64,000 bases of DNA from VFMC01 sp046331225 (lineage in GTDB: Bacteria > Actinomycetota > Acidimicrobiia > Acidimicrobiales > Ilumatobacteraceae), in NCBI GenBank assembly GCA_046331225.1, contig JAXLRF010000004.1:1-64000 (forward strand). Direction: 5' to 3'. The translations under genes and the position numbers were made by a program. Below the pieces are notes generated by a model. The model worked only from the letters and a program-made list of their open reading frames with translations, was not told where the DNA came from and ran no database searches. Below, one piece after another: positions 6,360-15,939 of this stretch (its first letter is position 1; each line of letters starts with the position of its first letter).

Positions 6360-8737
6360 GTCAGCTCCGGTGGGTCGAGGTAGTCGAGGGCAGCGGTCTT
6401 GGCGTGGCTCCGACCGAGCGCCTGCACGAGGTGCTCGAGGTGGAAGCCGGCGTCGTCGAACTCCTGCGAGGTGACGACGGTGTAAATGCGGTTCTCTTGC
6501 GTGCCTCGGGTGACCGCCGTGTAGCCGAGCTCGGCGTACATCGCGTCGTCGCCCAGGAGCAGTGCGACCTCACACGTCATGCCTTGCGTCTTGTGCACGG
6601 TGCGGGCGTACGAGTGACGCACGTGCTCGGCGACGTAGTCGAGCGGCAGGCCGACCTCCCGACCGTCGATGAGCGTCACGTGCAGCCGCTGCTCGTCGGC
6701 TCCTTTGACGGTGCCGAGGTCACCGTTGAGGATGCCGAGGTCGTAGCGGTTCTTCAGGCCCATCACCTGATCACCGACGCAGAAGCGGCGATCATCGACG
6801 ACGGCGATCAGCGGGCCCAGCTGTTCGGAGGCTTCGATCAGCGCGTCTACCCGTGCGTTGAGGTCGTCGACGTCGCTTCGGTGGACGGCGCCGATCACCG
6901 CGTCGGTGCCGTTGGTATGGAGCTGCCACCAGTCGATCGCTAGCTGATCCCGGAGTGCGTCGTTGTTGTGGGCGACTGTGACGCGCCCGTGTGCGTCCAT
7001 GCGACGGACGGCAAGTTCGGTGAGCCCTTTGCGGAGCGCGTGGGCGATGAAGCGTTCGTGTGGGTACTGCTGCCGGCGGTTCTCCGTCAGCTCGACGATG
7101 TCGACGCGTTGTGCGAGGGAGGCGAGCACTCCGCCGGCCTCGATTGAGGGCAGCTGCTTCGGGTCGCCGACGAGGATCACCTTCGCCTCGGCACGCCGGC
7201 TGTGTTCGACGATGTCCGCCATGAGGCGTGTGCCGAGCATGCCGGCCTCATCGACCACCACGACGTCGCCTGTGCGCAGCTTGCGACGGGCGCTGTTGAG
7301 ATCGGCATGCAACGAGTGGGCGGTGGTCGAGGCGATCCCGGCACCGCTCTGGAGCTCCTTCGCCGCCCTCGCCGCAAGGCTGGCGCCGATCACCCGGTGA
7401 CCGGACGTCTCGAAGGCCTCGCGCACGGCGTCGAGCGTGAAGGTCTTACAGGCGCCTGCTCGACCGATGACGACGTCGAGCGGCCGGCCCGATGAGCAGA
7501 CGGCCTCGACCATGTGCCGCTGCTCCGCACTGAGTGACGGGCGTGCGGCGATCGCATCGTCGATCGACTGCCGGTCGGCTGCATGGACACTCCGTACGGG
7601 CCCCTCGGCCGCAGCGACGATGCGTCGTTCCGCAGCCAGCATCTCCTGGGTGGTCCAACGCCCGGGCTCGACTGAGACCGCCGAGTCCGAGGCTCGGAAG
7701 GACGCTGCGCGATCGAGGATCTCCTCGAGCGACGCGCCCTGGCGGGCAGCCTTCGCCACCGCTCGCACCGAGTCGCGCGCCTCGAAGGTGGCGTGCTCTG
7801 AGACGACCGACGCGGCGAGTTCTACATCGTCGACCTTGAGCGTCGGTGTGCGGCCGACCCGTGGCACGTTGCTGAGGTCGAAGCGATGGTCGAGCGCTCG
7901 CTTGCGCCACTCCGCGCGCAGCTCGTCCTCGCTGATCCCGGTCAGCTTCGCCTTGCGAGTGGTGAGCGTGGCGATGCGAGCGCCCTCGCCGGAGTGGACG
8001 CCGAGGCGGTTCATCTCAGCGACGATCTCGGCTCGCCGCCGGCTGAAGGCGCGGCGCATGTCGGCGCTCACGCCGACGACCTCGGCGACGCCGTGGCGGT
8101 CGACGTCGTCGAAGACGAGACCGAGACGGGTGACGAGCTCTCGACGCAGTGTCGCCTGGAACACGGCCTCGGCCGCGTACCGCTCGCGGTAGAGCGCCTT
8201 GCCGTCGAGGGCGGTCCGTCGACCGTCGGGTCCCTCGGTGACGTTGAAGACGGTCCAGTGGAGGTGGATGCCCGGGTCGCCGAGGCGGCTGGTGCGATGC
8301 ATGAAGACCGCTCCGAAGAACCCCTTGCCGGGCGCACTGACGGTGCCGGCGTGCCCGCGACGGACGAAGCAAGCCGTGGATTCGAGGTAGCGCTCGACCT
8401 CGTCGCGAGCGGCGTAGAGCGCCTGCTCGACCTGTCGGGCGTCATGGTCGGATCCGAGGGCCCAGATCAGGGACACGGACTTCGAGGGCGACAGCGTAAG
8501 GTCGAAGCCGACGACGTCGAGGTCGTGCTCGGTCATCTTGAAGCCGTCGGGATGTTGACCGCCGAAGGCCCGGGCGAGGTCGTCTCGGCCGGCGGCGCCA
8601 CTGCGTCCGTCGCCGGCGGCGGGGCTGCCGACCCATCGGCCGGCGGACTCGCCGTGCTCCGAGAGGTACTCCTCTCGGCCCTCGATCACTTCGCGTTCGT
8701 AGTAGTCGAGGTCTCGGCACTTGGCGATCGTCAGCAC
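6356..8737 (-). CDS. MobF-family relaxase/helicase (TrwC/TraI-like)
   Basis: A 793-residue conjugative relaxase. The N-terminal TrwC domain starts MLTIAKCRDLDYY with catalytic-tyrosine candidates and has the metal-binding histidine motif IHLHW near residue 158. The C-terminal half is an AAA/helicase domain with VVVVDEAGM, GDPKQLPSI and a final ARTVHKTQG. It nicks oriT and unwinds the transferred strand. The Walker A reads GRAGACKT: the last Gly of the usual GxGKT is Cys (about residue 430, codon TGT in place of GGT), which may weaken ATP binding. The start is GTG at 8737. The gene overlaps the coupling protein as ATGA, and a repeat-rich candidate oriT lies just upstream. Confidence 0.9.
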   Translation of the reverse strand: MLTIAKCRDLDYYEREVIEGREEYLSEHGESAGRWVGSPAAGDGRSGAAGRDDLARAFGGQHPDGFKMTEHDLDVVGFDLTLSPSKSVSLIWALGSDHDARQVEQALYAARDEVERYLESTACFVRRGHAGTVSAPGKGFFGAVFMHRTSRLGDPGIHLHWTVFNVTEGPDGRRTALDGKALYRERYAAEAVFQATLRRELVTRLGLVFDDVDRHGVAEVVGVSADMRRAFSRRRAEIVAEMNRLGVHSGEGARIATLTTRKAKLTGISEDELRAEWRKRALDHRFDLSNVPRVGRTPTLKVDDVELAASVVSEHATFEARDSVRAVAKAARQGASLEEILDRAASFRASDSAVSVEPGRWTTQEMLAAERRIVAAAEGPVRSVHAADRQSIDDAIAARPSLSAEQRHMVEAVCSSGRPLDVVIGRAGACKTFTLDAVREAFETSGHRVIGASLAARAAKELQSGAGIASTTAHSLHADLNSARRKLRTGDVVVVDEAGMLGTRLMADIVEHSRRAEAKVILVGDPKQLPSIEAGGVLASLAQRVDIVELTENRRQQYPHERFIAHALRKGLTELAVRRMDAHGRVTVAHNNDALRDQLAIDWWQLHTNGTDAVIGAVHRSDVDDLNARVDALIEASEQLGPLIAVVDDRRFCVGDQVMGLKNRYDLGILNGDLGTVKGADEQRLHVTLIDGREVGLPLDYVAEHVRHSYARTVHKTQGMTCEVALLLGDDAMYAELGYTAVTRGTQENRIYTVVTSQEFDDAGFHLEHLVQALGRSHAKTAALDYLDPPELT

Positions 8738-8770
8738 GTGCGATGAGCTCCTTCACCTCTGGTGCATTGG

Positions 8771-8925
8771 TGTGGAAGTTGCTGATCCGTCCGCGAGGAC
8801 GGATCAGCTGGGGTGGATGGGGCTTCTCACCCTGTCTTGCCTGGTCGCGGCGGTGATCAGGAAGGGGTGTGAAGTTGGCGGATCACGAGGGTGTGAACAC
8901 CTCTGTGAACATCGCTGTGAAGTTG
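8771..8925. other. Candidate origin of transfer: 12-bp stem-loop plus TGTGAAGTTG repeats
   Basis: Between the excisionase-like gene and the relaxase start lies a perfect hairpin with 12-base arms (8781-8792 and 8797-8808) and a GCGA loop. It is followed by repeats of TGTG(G)AAGTTG at 8771-8781, 8868-8877 and 8916-8925, with shorter TGTGAAC copies near 8892 and 8904. There is no T-run after the hairpin, so a terminator is less likely. An oriT with relaxase-binding hairpin and iterons just upstream of its relaxase gene is a usual arrangement. The nic site cannot be placed by eye. Confidence 0.5.
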
Positions 8926-8936
8926 CAGGCGCACGA

Positions 8937-9149
8937 TCACGCAGCAGGAGGACGCCGGGAGTCGGGGTCCATGTAGCGAAGGAGAGCCGTGCGTGGGATG
9001 CGCTTCTGCTTGCCGAGCCAGACGAACGGGAGGCCGCTTGCCCCGCCGCTCGCCTCGTACTCGACAGTCAGCTCGTAGGTCTTCGACCGGCCGAGCTGCA
9101 TCGCCTTGGCGGCCTGCTCGACGGTCAGGAAGGGGGGAAGCTCGTCCAT
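8937..9149 (-). CDS. Excisionase-like small DNA-binding protein
   Basis: The protein has 70 residues from ATG 9149 and begins DELPPFLTVEQAAKAMQLGRSKTYEL, the standard winged-helix start of excisionase/MerR-like DNA-binding domains, with a WLGKQKRIPRTALLRYM second half. These proteins bend att DNA during excision or repress mobile-element promoters. A start 11 codons earlier (9182) is possible, but the conserved domain begins right after ATG 9149. It is divergent from the XRE regulator and lies upstream of the candidate oriT and relaxase, consistent with control of excision and transfer. Confidence 0.8.
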   Translation of the reverse strand: MDELPPFLTVEQAAKAMQLGRSKTYELTVEYEASGGASGLPFVWLGKQKRIPRTALLRYMDPDSRRPPAA

Positions 9150-9215
9150 CACCGCGCACGTCATTTCGGGAGTGTCCAACATTGGGACGGAAGTATTCGC
9201 GCCAATGCGGTTTGA

Positions 9216-9228
9216 AAGTCAAGGACTT
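9216..9228. promoter_or_regulatory. Small dyad in the excisionase/XRE divergent region
   Basis: AAGTC-AAG-GACTT is a perfect 5-3-5 inverted repeat midway between the two divergent regulators, about 30 bases before the XRE start. It could be an operator for either protein. Short dyads arise by chance, so support is modest. Confidence 0.3.
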
Positions 9229-9256
9229 CGCTTCTGTAGTGCTACCCTCACGAGCT

Positions 9257-10060
9257 GTGGTCGGCCGTGGCAGGAAGCAGGAACCGTCGCTGACGGTGCA
9301 CCAGATCGTCGCCTACAACTTCCGGCGCGCTCGCGAGGAGGAGGGCTGGACCCAGACCCAGACGAGCGAGATGCTGCAGCCGTACCTCGGCTACCGGTTG
9401 AACCAGGCGGGCGTGTCCGCGATCGAGCGCACCTTCGACAGCGACCGCCGGCGCAACATCGACGTCGCCGAGGTCGTCGCGTTCGCCCGCTGCTTCCAGC
9501 GACCGGTCGGTTGGTTCTTCCTGCCGCCACCCCGCTACGGCGAGCACCTCATCGAACCGGCGAGCAACGACGCGAACTCTCGGTACAACGAGACGACGCT
9601 CGAGCTGATCTACCACGTGCTCGGACGGCCCCAAGGTTGGCGGTCGCTCCTCGGGCGTATCGACGAACTGATCGTCACGGATGGCCCGGCGGCGCGCGAG
9701 GCAGTCGAGATCGCGATCCAGGATCGTGCGAGCGAGTTCGAGACGCAGATCAATCTCCGGCGAAGCACGCTGCAACAGGTGATGCTCGCCGACCTCATGA
9801 ATCCCGGCGACCGCGCAGTCCAGAAGTTGGCCGAGTCGCTCATCGAGTTGATCAAGCTCACCCCGGAGGGCTTCCGACTCCTGCGGAGCACCAACCGCGA
9901 TGAGGCGCTGAAGCTCCTCGCCGAGGGCGACCGGCTCGTGAAGCCGTTCATCGCCGACGCTGCACGCAAGCGAGCAGAGGGCGTGCCGAGCCAGGGTGGC
10001 TACGACGACCTCATCGACATCGATCTGGAAGAGGCCCTCGGCCCCGACGAGAAGGAGTAG
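9257..10060 (+). CDS. XRE-family helix-turn-helix regulator
   Basis: The protein has 267 residues from GTG 9257. An N-terminal helix-turn-helix of the XRE type spans roughly residues 14-75 (VHQIVAYNFRRAREEEGWTQ, then QAGVSAIERTFD), followed by a helical C-terminal part of unknown function ending in an acidic tail. The GTG was preferred over the long upstream extension, which is low-complexity Arg-rich and lies opposite the excisionase gene. It ends 2 bases before the integrase start, so the two are probably co-transcribed. A role in maintaining or inducing the element is inferred from family and position. Confidence 0.8.
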   Translation: MVGRGRKQEPSLTVHQIVAYNFRRAREEEGWTQTQTSEMLQPYLGYRLNQAGVSAIERTFDSDRRRNIDVAEVVAFARCFQRPVGWFFLPPPRYGEHLIEPASNDANSRYNETTLELIYHVLGRPQGWRSLLGRIDELIVTDGPAAREAVEIAIQDRASEFETQINLRRSTLQQVMLADLMNPGDRAVQKLAESLIELIKLTPEGFRLLRSTNRDEALKLLAEGDRLVKPFIADAARKRAEGVPSQGGYDDLIDIDLEEALGPDEKE

Positions 10061-10062
10061 CC

Positions 10063-11400
10063 ATGCGCGGCTCGGTGGTGAAGAAGGGCACTCGCTGGTA
10101 TGTGAAGATCGAGCTCGACCCTGATCCGGCCACGGGCAAACGGCACCAGAAGTGGCACTCCGGGTTCAACACCAAACGCGAGGCCGAGCGCGGTCGCATC
10201 GACCTGCTCTCGAAGTTCGATCGCGGCGAGTACGTCGAGCCCTCGCAGCAGACCGTCGCCGACTTCTTCGCCGACTGGCTGAAGGCGACCGAGCACACCG
10301 TTCGTGAGAGCACGTTCGAGTCGTACTCGCGCAACGTGAAGAACCACGTCGTCGCGCACATCGGCGCCGTGAAGCTCACGAAGGTCGACGCCGGTGTGCT
10401 CAACGGTCTGTACGCGCATCTGCTCACCGCCGGCCGGCGCCCGTCGTCTCGTGCGGGGAAGGGATACTCGCCTGCGGTCGTCGAGCGTGCGACGCAGTTG
10501 CGGAGCGAGGGCCTGACGCTGCGCGCCACGGCCGAGCGCTTGCGCGACGAGCTGCCTGAGGCCGAGCACATCACGAAGGACACGCTCGCCTCGTTGCTCC
10601 GCCGAGCGCAGGAGCCGGCGAAGCCGTCACCTCGTCAGAATCCAGGGCTCGACAAGCGCACCGTCAACTACGTGCACACGATCATCCATCGGGCGTTCAA
10701 AGACGCCATCCGCTGGGGCCGCCTGGCCCGCAACCCGGCCGACGCTGCGAACCCGCCGAAGGGCGGCCAGAAGAGCGACGGCATCCACGCATGGGATGCG
10801 CCGACCCTTCGTTCGTTCCTCGCCGAGTCAGCTCGCGACAACGAACGTCTCCACCCTCTGTTCGTGCTGCTCGCAACGACAGGCATGCGCCGTGGAGAAG
10901 CGCTCGGTCTCCGCTGGTCCGACCTCGACCTCGACGCAGGCCGACTGCGCGTCGTGCAGACGGTGATCCAGACCCGCAGCAAGGTCTTGATCAGCGAGCC
11001 GAAGACGTCCGCCGGCCGCCGGCCGATCGCACTCGACAAGGCCACCGTGGCCGTGCTGCGCGACCACCGCAAGCGCTTGCTCGAGGAGCGGATACTGATC
11101 GGTCCCAGCTTCGACGATCACGGCCTCGTGTTCCACCAGCCCGAGGGCCAATGGCTGAAGCCTGATGCCATGAGCGCCCTGTTCCTGCGCCGCGTGAAGA
11201 AGTACGACCTCCCACGCCTCACGCTCCACGGCCTTCGCCACACGTGGGCGACGCTCGCCCTCGAACGAGGCATCCACCCGAGAGTCGTGCAGGAACGCTT
11301 CGGCCACTCGACCATCTCGATCACCCTGGGCATGTACAGCCACGTCGGCCCCACGCTCCACGACGAAGCGGCTGCTCAAGTCGCGTCCCTCGTGCTCTAG
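10063..11400 (+). CDS. Tyrosine recombinase integrase
   Basis: A 445-residue phage/ICE-type integrase. The N-terminal AP2-like arm-binding domain begins RGSVVKKGTRWYVKIE; a SAM-like core-binding domain follows, here with an extra helical insertion around residues 125-195. The catalytic domain has TGMRRGEALGL (Arg I), the HGLRHTWATLAL box (His and Arg II), FGHSTISIT and the nucleophile in MYSHVG. All catalytic residues are present. It would carry out integration and excision of the island, presumably at the tRNA-Leu 3' end, though it lies about 4.5 kb from it. It sits directly after the XRE gene. Confidence 0.93.
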   Translation: MRGSVVKKGTRWYVKIELDPDPATGKRHQKWHSGFNTKREAERGRIDLLSKFDRGEYVEPSQQTVADFFADWLKATEHTVRESTFESYSRNVKNHVVAHIGAVKLTKVDAGVLNGLYAHLLTAGRRPSSRAGKGYSPAVVERATQLRSEGLTLRATAERLRDELPEAEHITKDTLASLLRRAQEPAKPSPRQNPGLDKRTVNYVHTIIHRAFKDAIRWGRLARNPADAANPPKGGQKSDGIHAWDAPTLRSFLAESARDNERLHPLFVLLATTGMRRGEALGLRWSDLDLDAGRLRVVQTVIQTRSKVLISEPKTSAGRRPIALDKATVAVLRDHRKRLLEERILIGPSFDDHGLVFHQPEGQWLKPDAMSALFLRRVKKYDLPRLTLHGLRHTWATLALERGIHPRVVQERFGHSTISITLGMYSHVGPTLHDEAAAQVASLVL

Positions 11401-11422
11401 TCACATGGGGACTGGGAATGCA

Positions 11423-13729
11423 ATGGCTCACGAAGGGCGGGTGTACGGCAGTGTCGAGGTGAAGCCGGTACGGCTGGCACTTCTGATTGAAGCAGCCTCA
11501 CATCAAGGTCTATGCCAAGCGATCGAGTTCGCCTCCGCCTGTTGGGGAGGCCGCACATTTCTCCTCGTCGAGACAACAGCGGATCCATCGGCCGTGCGCA
11601 GGTCGTGCACGGCGCTGGGCATTGACGCGATCGCCACGTGCGACGAGAACCTGCAACAGCACGATTTGCTCCGGATGAGCGGATTCGAGTGGCGAGGGGT
11701 CGGATCGTCGGTGTTCGGAACACCGAGCTCCGACCAACTCGTCGATCTTCGTACTGTTCGATCGGCCCTCCTTAGAGCAGGACGCCGACCCCAAGGCGGC
11801 TCAATTGTGAAGTGGGAGGAGGACGACTCGCTCGCCCCACTTCTTCGCGTCATGTACGGCCAACTCAGCGTGACGTCCGAACTCGGCTCGGCGAATGCAG
11901 TCGCCGTTGCTGATCTCTTTGACCTCACGACCATTGAACGAGAAGGGGCCATTCCTAGTGACCCGGGCCACGTTGGCCCCCTAGCGATTGGAATGTGGAG
12001 CATCCATCACTTCCGACCATCGAGCGAGGCTGGCGCCGCCGTCGTTGATCCGACTTCAGTCAAACACCTCGTCCGGTTGTGGAATCTCAGAGCGTGCGGG
12101 CACCACGTTGTGCCGTGGCCCAGCAACGGCGACCCCCGGGTCGAGGACTTCGCACGCGCGCGCTTGGACAGAGTCCGGACCCCGCAGTGGGGTGACAGCA
12201 CGGGTTTCCTGTCTGCATTCACCGACGACAGTGATGCGCCTGAGACCCTCCTCGGAGTCCTTCGAGCGCGGTCGGCCAGTGGGCAGGCCGCTGTCTCGTG
12301 GTTGGACTTGGAACCACATCTACATGCGGCATCACCTATCCAGACGGGGATCTCAAGAAGCTTCGAAGCACCGGTGGAATCACTCGGCGGTCGCTCGACG
12401 CTTCGCGTGCCCCTCCCGCTGTCTGACCTTCGACCCGACGCGATAGGAATGCAGCGCTGGCAGCACGCTGCCTTCCGAGTGACCGTGCACGCCGAGCACG
12501 GGCTGGGTGAGAGGCGCAGCTTTCGAGGCCCCGCTATTCGAAGGCTCGGCCCGACGCTGCGCTGGGCGCTTGCTTACCCGAGTCCGATGACTCGCGGAGT
12601 CGGTGACGGTGTCGTCGTAGCAGCACGCGTTGATGATGAGCAGTTGCGCATCGAAGCGGTCGACTCGTTCCTTCTGCTCGAACGACTCTTCGCCGAGGCC
12701 GGCATGACTGCCCGAGTCGGCGAAGCTGGGCGTTGGTCCGCGCGAATCATCGAGCTGCTTGGCGGTGCGGAGTCGAGGCTGTCGTGCCAACCTGCTGTGA
12801 GGTCAGTCTTGGACCTTGCCGCGCGAACCGGTGGCGCAACACCACACGAGCTTCGAGGCGCAGCGATCAGAGACAGCGGCGTATGGGCGGACAAGAGCGT
12901 CTTCTGGTCGCGCAACGACGATTACCCGACGACGGTCCTCGGCGTACTGGCTTCGCGGCGGATCATCGAAGCCGCGTTCAGCTACCGATGTCCCGCCTGT
13001 GGCCTCGGCCAGGTCATCGCAGCTGACGACCTTGGCGACAACTTGCAGTGCAACGATTGCGAGGCTGATGCACCCCTCAGCCTCCAGGTCGTCTCGGGGT
13101 CTTCATGGAGGCTCAGGACACGAGACCTGATCAGCCAGAACCGTCTTCGCTCTGTTCTGCCGGTCGCCTCGGCCCTTCGCCTGCTACTCGATCTGACACG
13201 GAACGCCGACACGATTCACTATGCACTCGGCATCGAAATTGAAGCGGACGGCCGATCGTTCGAGATCGATTTCGCAGCATTCGTGAATGACGACTCGGGC
13301 GCAAGCCTCGTCGTGGGCGAGGCGAAGGCGCGACAAGACCTTGAGGACCAGGACGTGTCGAATCTCGAGTTCGTCCAGGAGAAGCTGAGGACGCTTGGCG
13401 TGGAATGCTTCATTGCGATCGCTTCGTCGAAAGAACGGCTCGCTGACCAAGAACGCTCTCGCCTTCGAAGGTCCGCCGACCGCTTCCTACCAACGATCGA
13501 ACGTGCACTCGGAAGCGGTGGCTTTCTCAACCTGCCCCTCGTCCTAACCAAGGAATCGCTTACGGTGCCCGACGCGTTCGACCTGCATCCCCTACGAGCC
13601 GCCGGGACGCACCGACGAGACCTTGCGACTCTCGCCCACTGGAGTGCCCAGAAGGAACTCGGACTCGTCGGCTACGGCGACTTACGAGCCCGGAAGCTTG
13701 AGTGGACGCACGCCGACCCGACCGCTTAG
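11423..13729 (+). CDS. Large uncharacterised protein with zinc ribbon and PD-(D/E)XK-like motif
   Basis: About 768 residues from ATG 11423 (ATG 11405 also possible). I do not recognise the long N-terminal half. Near residues 523-546 two CxxC pairs (YRCPACG and LQCNDCEA) make a probable zinc ribbon. Near 613-635 a FEID...GEAKA arrangement (Asp, 16 residues, then ExK) is the signature of a PD-(D/E)XK nuclease-like fold, followed by a helix and an ECFIAIAS strand. That suggests a DNA-cleaving or nucleic-acid-binding role. It follows the integrase by only a few bases and precedes a GmrSD-like gene on the same strand, so the two may be a defence pair. No exact family can be named. Confidence 0.7.
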   Translation: MAHEGRVYGSVEVKPVRLALLIEAASHQGLCQAIEFASACWGGRTFLLVETTADPSAVRRSCTALGIDAIATCDENLQQHDLLRMSGFEWRGVGSSVFGTPSSDQLVDLRTVRSALLRAGRRPQGGSIVKWEEDDSLAPLLRVMYGQLSVTSELGSANAVAVADLFDLTTIEREGAIPSDPGHVGPLAIGMWSIHHFRPSSEAGAAVVDPTSVKHLVRLWNLRACGHHVVPWPSNGDPRVEDFARARLDRVRTPQWGDSTGFLSAFTDDSDAPETLLGVLRARSASGQAAVSWLDLEPHLHAASPIQTGISRSFEAPVESLGGRSTLRVPLPLSDLRPDAIGMQRWQHAAFRVTVHAEHGLGERRSFRGPAIRRLGPTLRWALAYPSPMTRGVGDGVVVAARVDDEQLRIEAVDSFLLLERLFAEAGMTARVGEAGRWSARIIELLGGAESRLSCQPAVRSVLDLAARTGGATPHELRGAAIRDSGVWADKSVFWSRNDDYPTTVLGVLASRRIIEAAFSYRCPACGLGQVIAADDLGDNLQCNDCEADAPLSLQVVSGSSWRLRTRDLISQNRLRSVLPVASALRLLLDLTRNADTIHYALGIEIEADGRSFEIDFAAFVNDDSGASLVVGEAKARQDLEDQDVSNLEFVQEKLRTLGVECFIAIASSKERLADQERSRLRRSADRFLPTIERALGSGGFLNLPLVLTKESLTVPDAFDLHPLRAAGTHRRDLATLAHWSAQKELGLVGYGDLRARKLEWTHADPTA

Positions 13730-13947
13730 AAGGTGTCAGCCGAGGGGCGCCTACCTCATAATCCAGCGCCCCGGCGCACTCTGCTCGCGGGGATGCCCGA
13801 GGAGAGAGCGCGGATCGCGTCCGACCTTCATGATCGAGGACTGTCGTTACGGCGCGGGTGCGATTCATCGTCGCCGTTCTCGATAGGCAAACGCTGCTGC
13901 TCCGCTTGCCAGCTTTGACCCTGGTGTCTCAGGGATACCATCCGCTC

Positions 13948-15825
13948 GTGGAGATCATTCCAGATAAGCGCAAGGTCATCGGTCTGATCGAGCAGGCCCA
14001 CGAGGGAAAGATCTGTCTGCCGAACTTCCAGCGTGACTTTGTTTGGACCCGAGATGAGGTCGCCGACCTCGTGAGGTCGATCGTGCGCGGCTACTTCATC
14101 GGGTCGCTCCTTCTACTCCGATGTGACGCTGCCAATCCGCCGTTTGCGCCGATCTTCCTCCGGGGTGCCAAGCCTGCCCTCCGCGAGCCACGCCCCGAAC
14201 TCCTCGTCCTCGACGGACAGCAGCGTCTCTCGTCATTGATGTACGCCTTGACGGCTCCCGACCTCTCACTGAAGGACTCCAGCCAGCGTCGTTGGTTCTT
14301 CGTGAACCTCGACGCGTTGCTGAGCGAGCCAGACAGCGACGAGATCGTCTTTGACCGCGCGCGTCGCGAACTCCGCGGGCTCGACACGAGGGAGACCCAG
14401 TTTCAGCAGCGCATCCTCCCGTGCACTGAACTCCTTACTCAGCAGGCGTTCTACAACTGGCGCGACGGATACGACGACTGGGCAAGGGAGCATGATCCAG
14501 CAGCTCACGATCAATACCGGCGGACCTGGCGTGACGCCTGGACGAGCGCAGCGAGCGCGTTCCAGACGTTTGAAGCACCGCTCGTTGAGTTGCCCCGGGT
14601 TGACGAGTCGGACAGCGAGTCGATCGGTCGGGTATGCGCGATCTTCGAGAAGCTCAACTCCACGGGAGTCGATCTCTCCGTGTACGACCTTCTGACCGCA
14701 CGCCTGTACCGGTCCGGCATCCGACTCCACGACCTGTGGTCCGAAGCGTGCGCGACCCACCCGCGCTTGCGTGCATGGTCGAAGGGAAAGGCGGATGAGC
14801 ACAAGTTCGGGGTGCTCGTCCTTCGAACCCTTGCGTTGCTTCGCGGCCTCGACCCGAAACCTCGAATTCTCATTGATCTTTCGCCCGCGGATTTTGAGTC
14901 GGACTGGAGGCGAGCGGCGGCAGCGATCGAACGTGCTCTTGAGCTGACGACGAACGTGGGACCCGACGGCTTCGGCGTCTTCTCCGAGAAGTGGCTTCCC
15001 GGGTTCGGCTTGATTCCCATCTTGGCCGCGTTGAGGGCAGAGATTGATCACCGCAAGCTCGGCGACCGAGAACGCTCCGATCTGCGCCGCTGGTACTGGT
15101 GCAATGTCTTCATGGAGCGCTACTCGAGCGCCGTCGAGAGCAAGTCCAGGAAGGACTACCTCGAGATGACCCGGCACTGGCTCGAAGGAGGACCCGAGCC
15201 GGACGTCTTTCGAGAAGCTCAGAACTGGATCGGTGCGCCGGGGTTTCGGATCCGAGGCTCGGCCAGCTACGCGAGTGCTGTCTACAGCGGCGCCTTCTGT
15301 CTCCTCGCACTTCGTCACGCACGAGACTGGCGGCGCGGCGAGGACATCGTGCTTCAGGAACTCCAGGACCACCACATCTTTCCGCAGGCGTTCCTCAAGC
15401 GTCACGGCCTTACGAAGCGCGTCGACGTCAACTCCGTCGCCAATCGCACGCTCATCTCGAACGAAACCAATGGGAAGATCAAGGACAAGGCGCCGGCCGA
15501 CTACCTCCGAGATGGTCAGATCTTCCCTGGCGGTCCACGGGCTGACCTTCTGGGACCGCACTTCATCGACCAAGCAACCCTCCCATTGCTTCTCTCCGCC
15601 GAGGAAAGCCTTTCCGATGAGGATGCGGCGGGACTGTACGACCAGTTCCTTCGTGCACGCGAGGCAGCGATGATTGAAGAGATCAGGCGTGCGTGCGGCA
15701 TCACGCAGGAGGCGAACGATTCGTTCGCAGACGAGATGCCCGATGATGTTGCGGGGGACCTGCAGACCACCTCCTTCGCGTCCGACAAGGAGGAGACGTT
15801 CGACGAAGGCGCGTTGTTCGCCTAG
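13948..15825 (+). CDS. DUF262/DUF1524 (GmrSD-like) protein with C-terminal HNH motif
   Basis: 625 residues from GTG 13948; a start at 13858 would add an unconvincing extension. The N-terminal DUF262 domain has LPNFQRDFVW and LVLDGQQRLSS (DGQQR near residues 88-92), the ParB-like NTPase signature of GmrS. The C-terminal part has DHHIFPQAF near residue 473 and SVANRTLISNETNGKIKDK, the DUF1524 His-Asn nuclease motif of GmrD. Such fused proteins act as type IV restriction enzymes cleaving modified DNA, or as effectors in other defence systems. It ends just before a strong terminator and the tRNA-Leu gene. The 218 bases before it hold no other gene that I can see. Confidence 0.88.
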   Translation: MEIIPDKRKVIGLIEQAHEGKICLPNFQRDFVWTRDEVADLVRSIVRGYFIGSLLLLRCDAANPPFAPIFLRGAKPALREPRPELLVLDGQQRLSSLMYALTAPDLSLKDSSQRRWFFVNLDALLSEPDSDEIVFDRARRELRGLDTRETQFQQRILPCTELLTQQAFYNWRDGYDDWAREHDPAAHDQYRRTWRDAWTSAASAFQTFEAPLVELPRVDESDSESIGRVCAIFEKLNSTGVDLSVYDLLTARLYRSGIRLHDLWSEACATHPRLRAWSKGKADEHKFGVLVLRTLALLRGLDPKPRILIDLSPADFESDWRRAAAAIERALELTTNVGPDGFGVFSEKWLPGFGLIPILAALRAEIDHRKLGDRERSDLRRWYWCNVFMERYSSAVESKSRKDYLEMTRHWLEGGPEPDVFREAQNWIGAPGFRIRGSASYASAVYSGAFCLLALRHARDWRRGEDIVLQELQDHHIFPQAFLKRHGLTKRVDVNSVANRTLISNETNGKIKDKAPADYLRDGQIFPGGPRADLLGPHFIDQATLPLLLSAEESLSDEDAAGLYDQFLRAREAAMIEEIRRACGITQEANDSFADEMPDDVAGDLQTTSFASDKEETFDEGALFA

Positions 15826-15939
15826 GTCACTCGGGCTCCCAACCCAGCGTCATTCGCGATCGCTCTTGAATTGAAGCCGGCGGGCGCTGTGTTCCGCAAG
15901 GGTCAGGCCATCCGGTAGAAGACGCCCTCCCGGAACGAG

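Noticed and set aside
8781..8808. Hairpin read as a transcription terminator
   Set aside because: There is no T-run on either side, and location next to a MobF gene fits oriT better.
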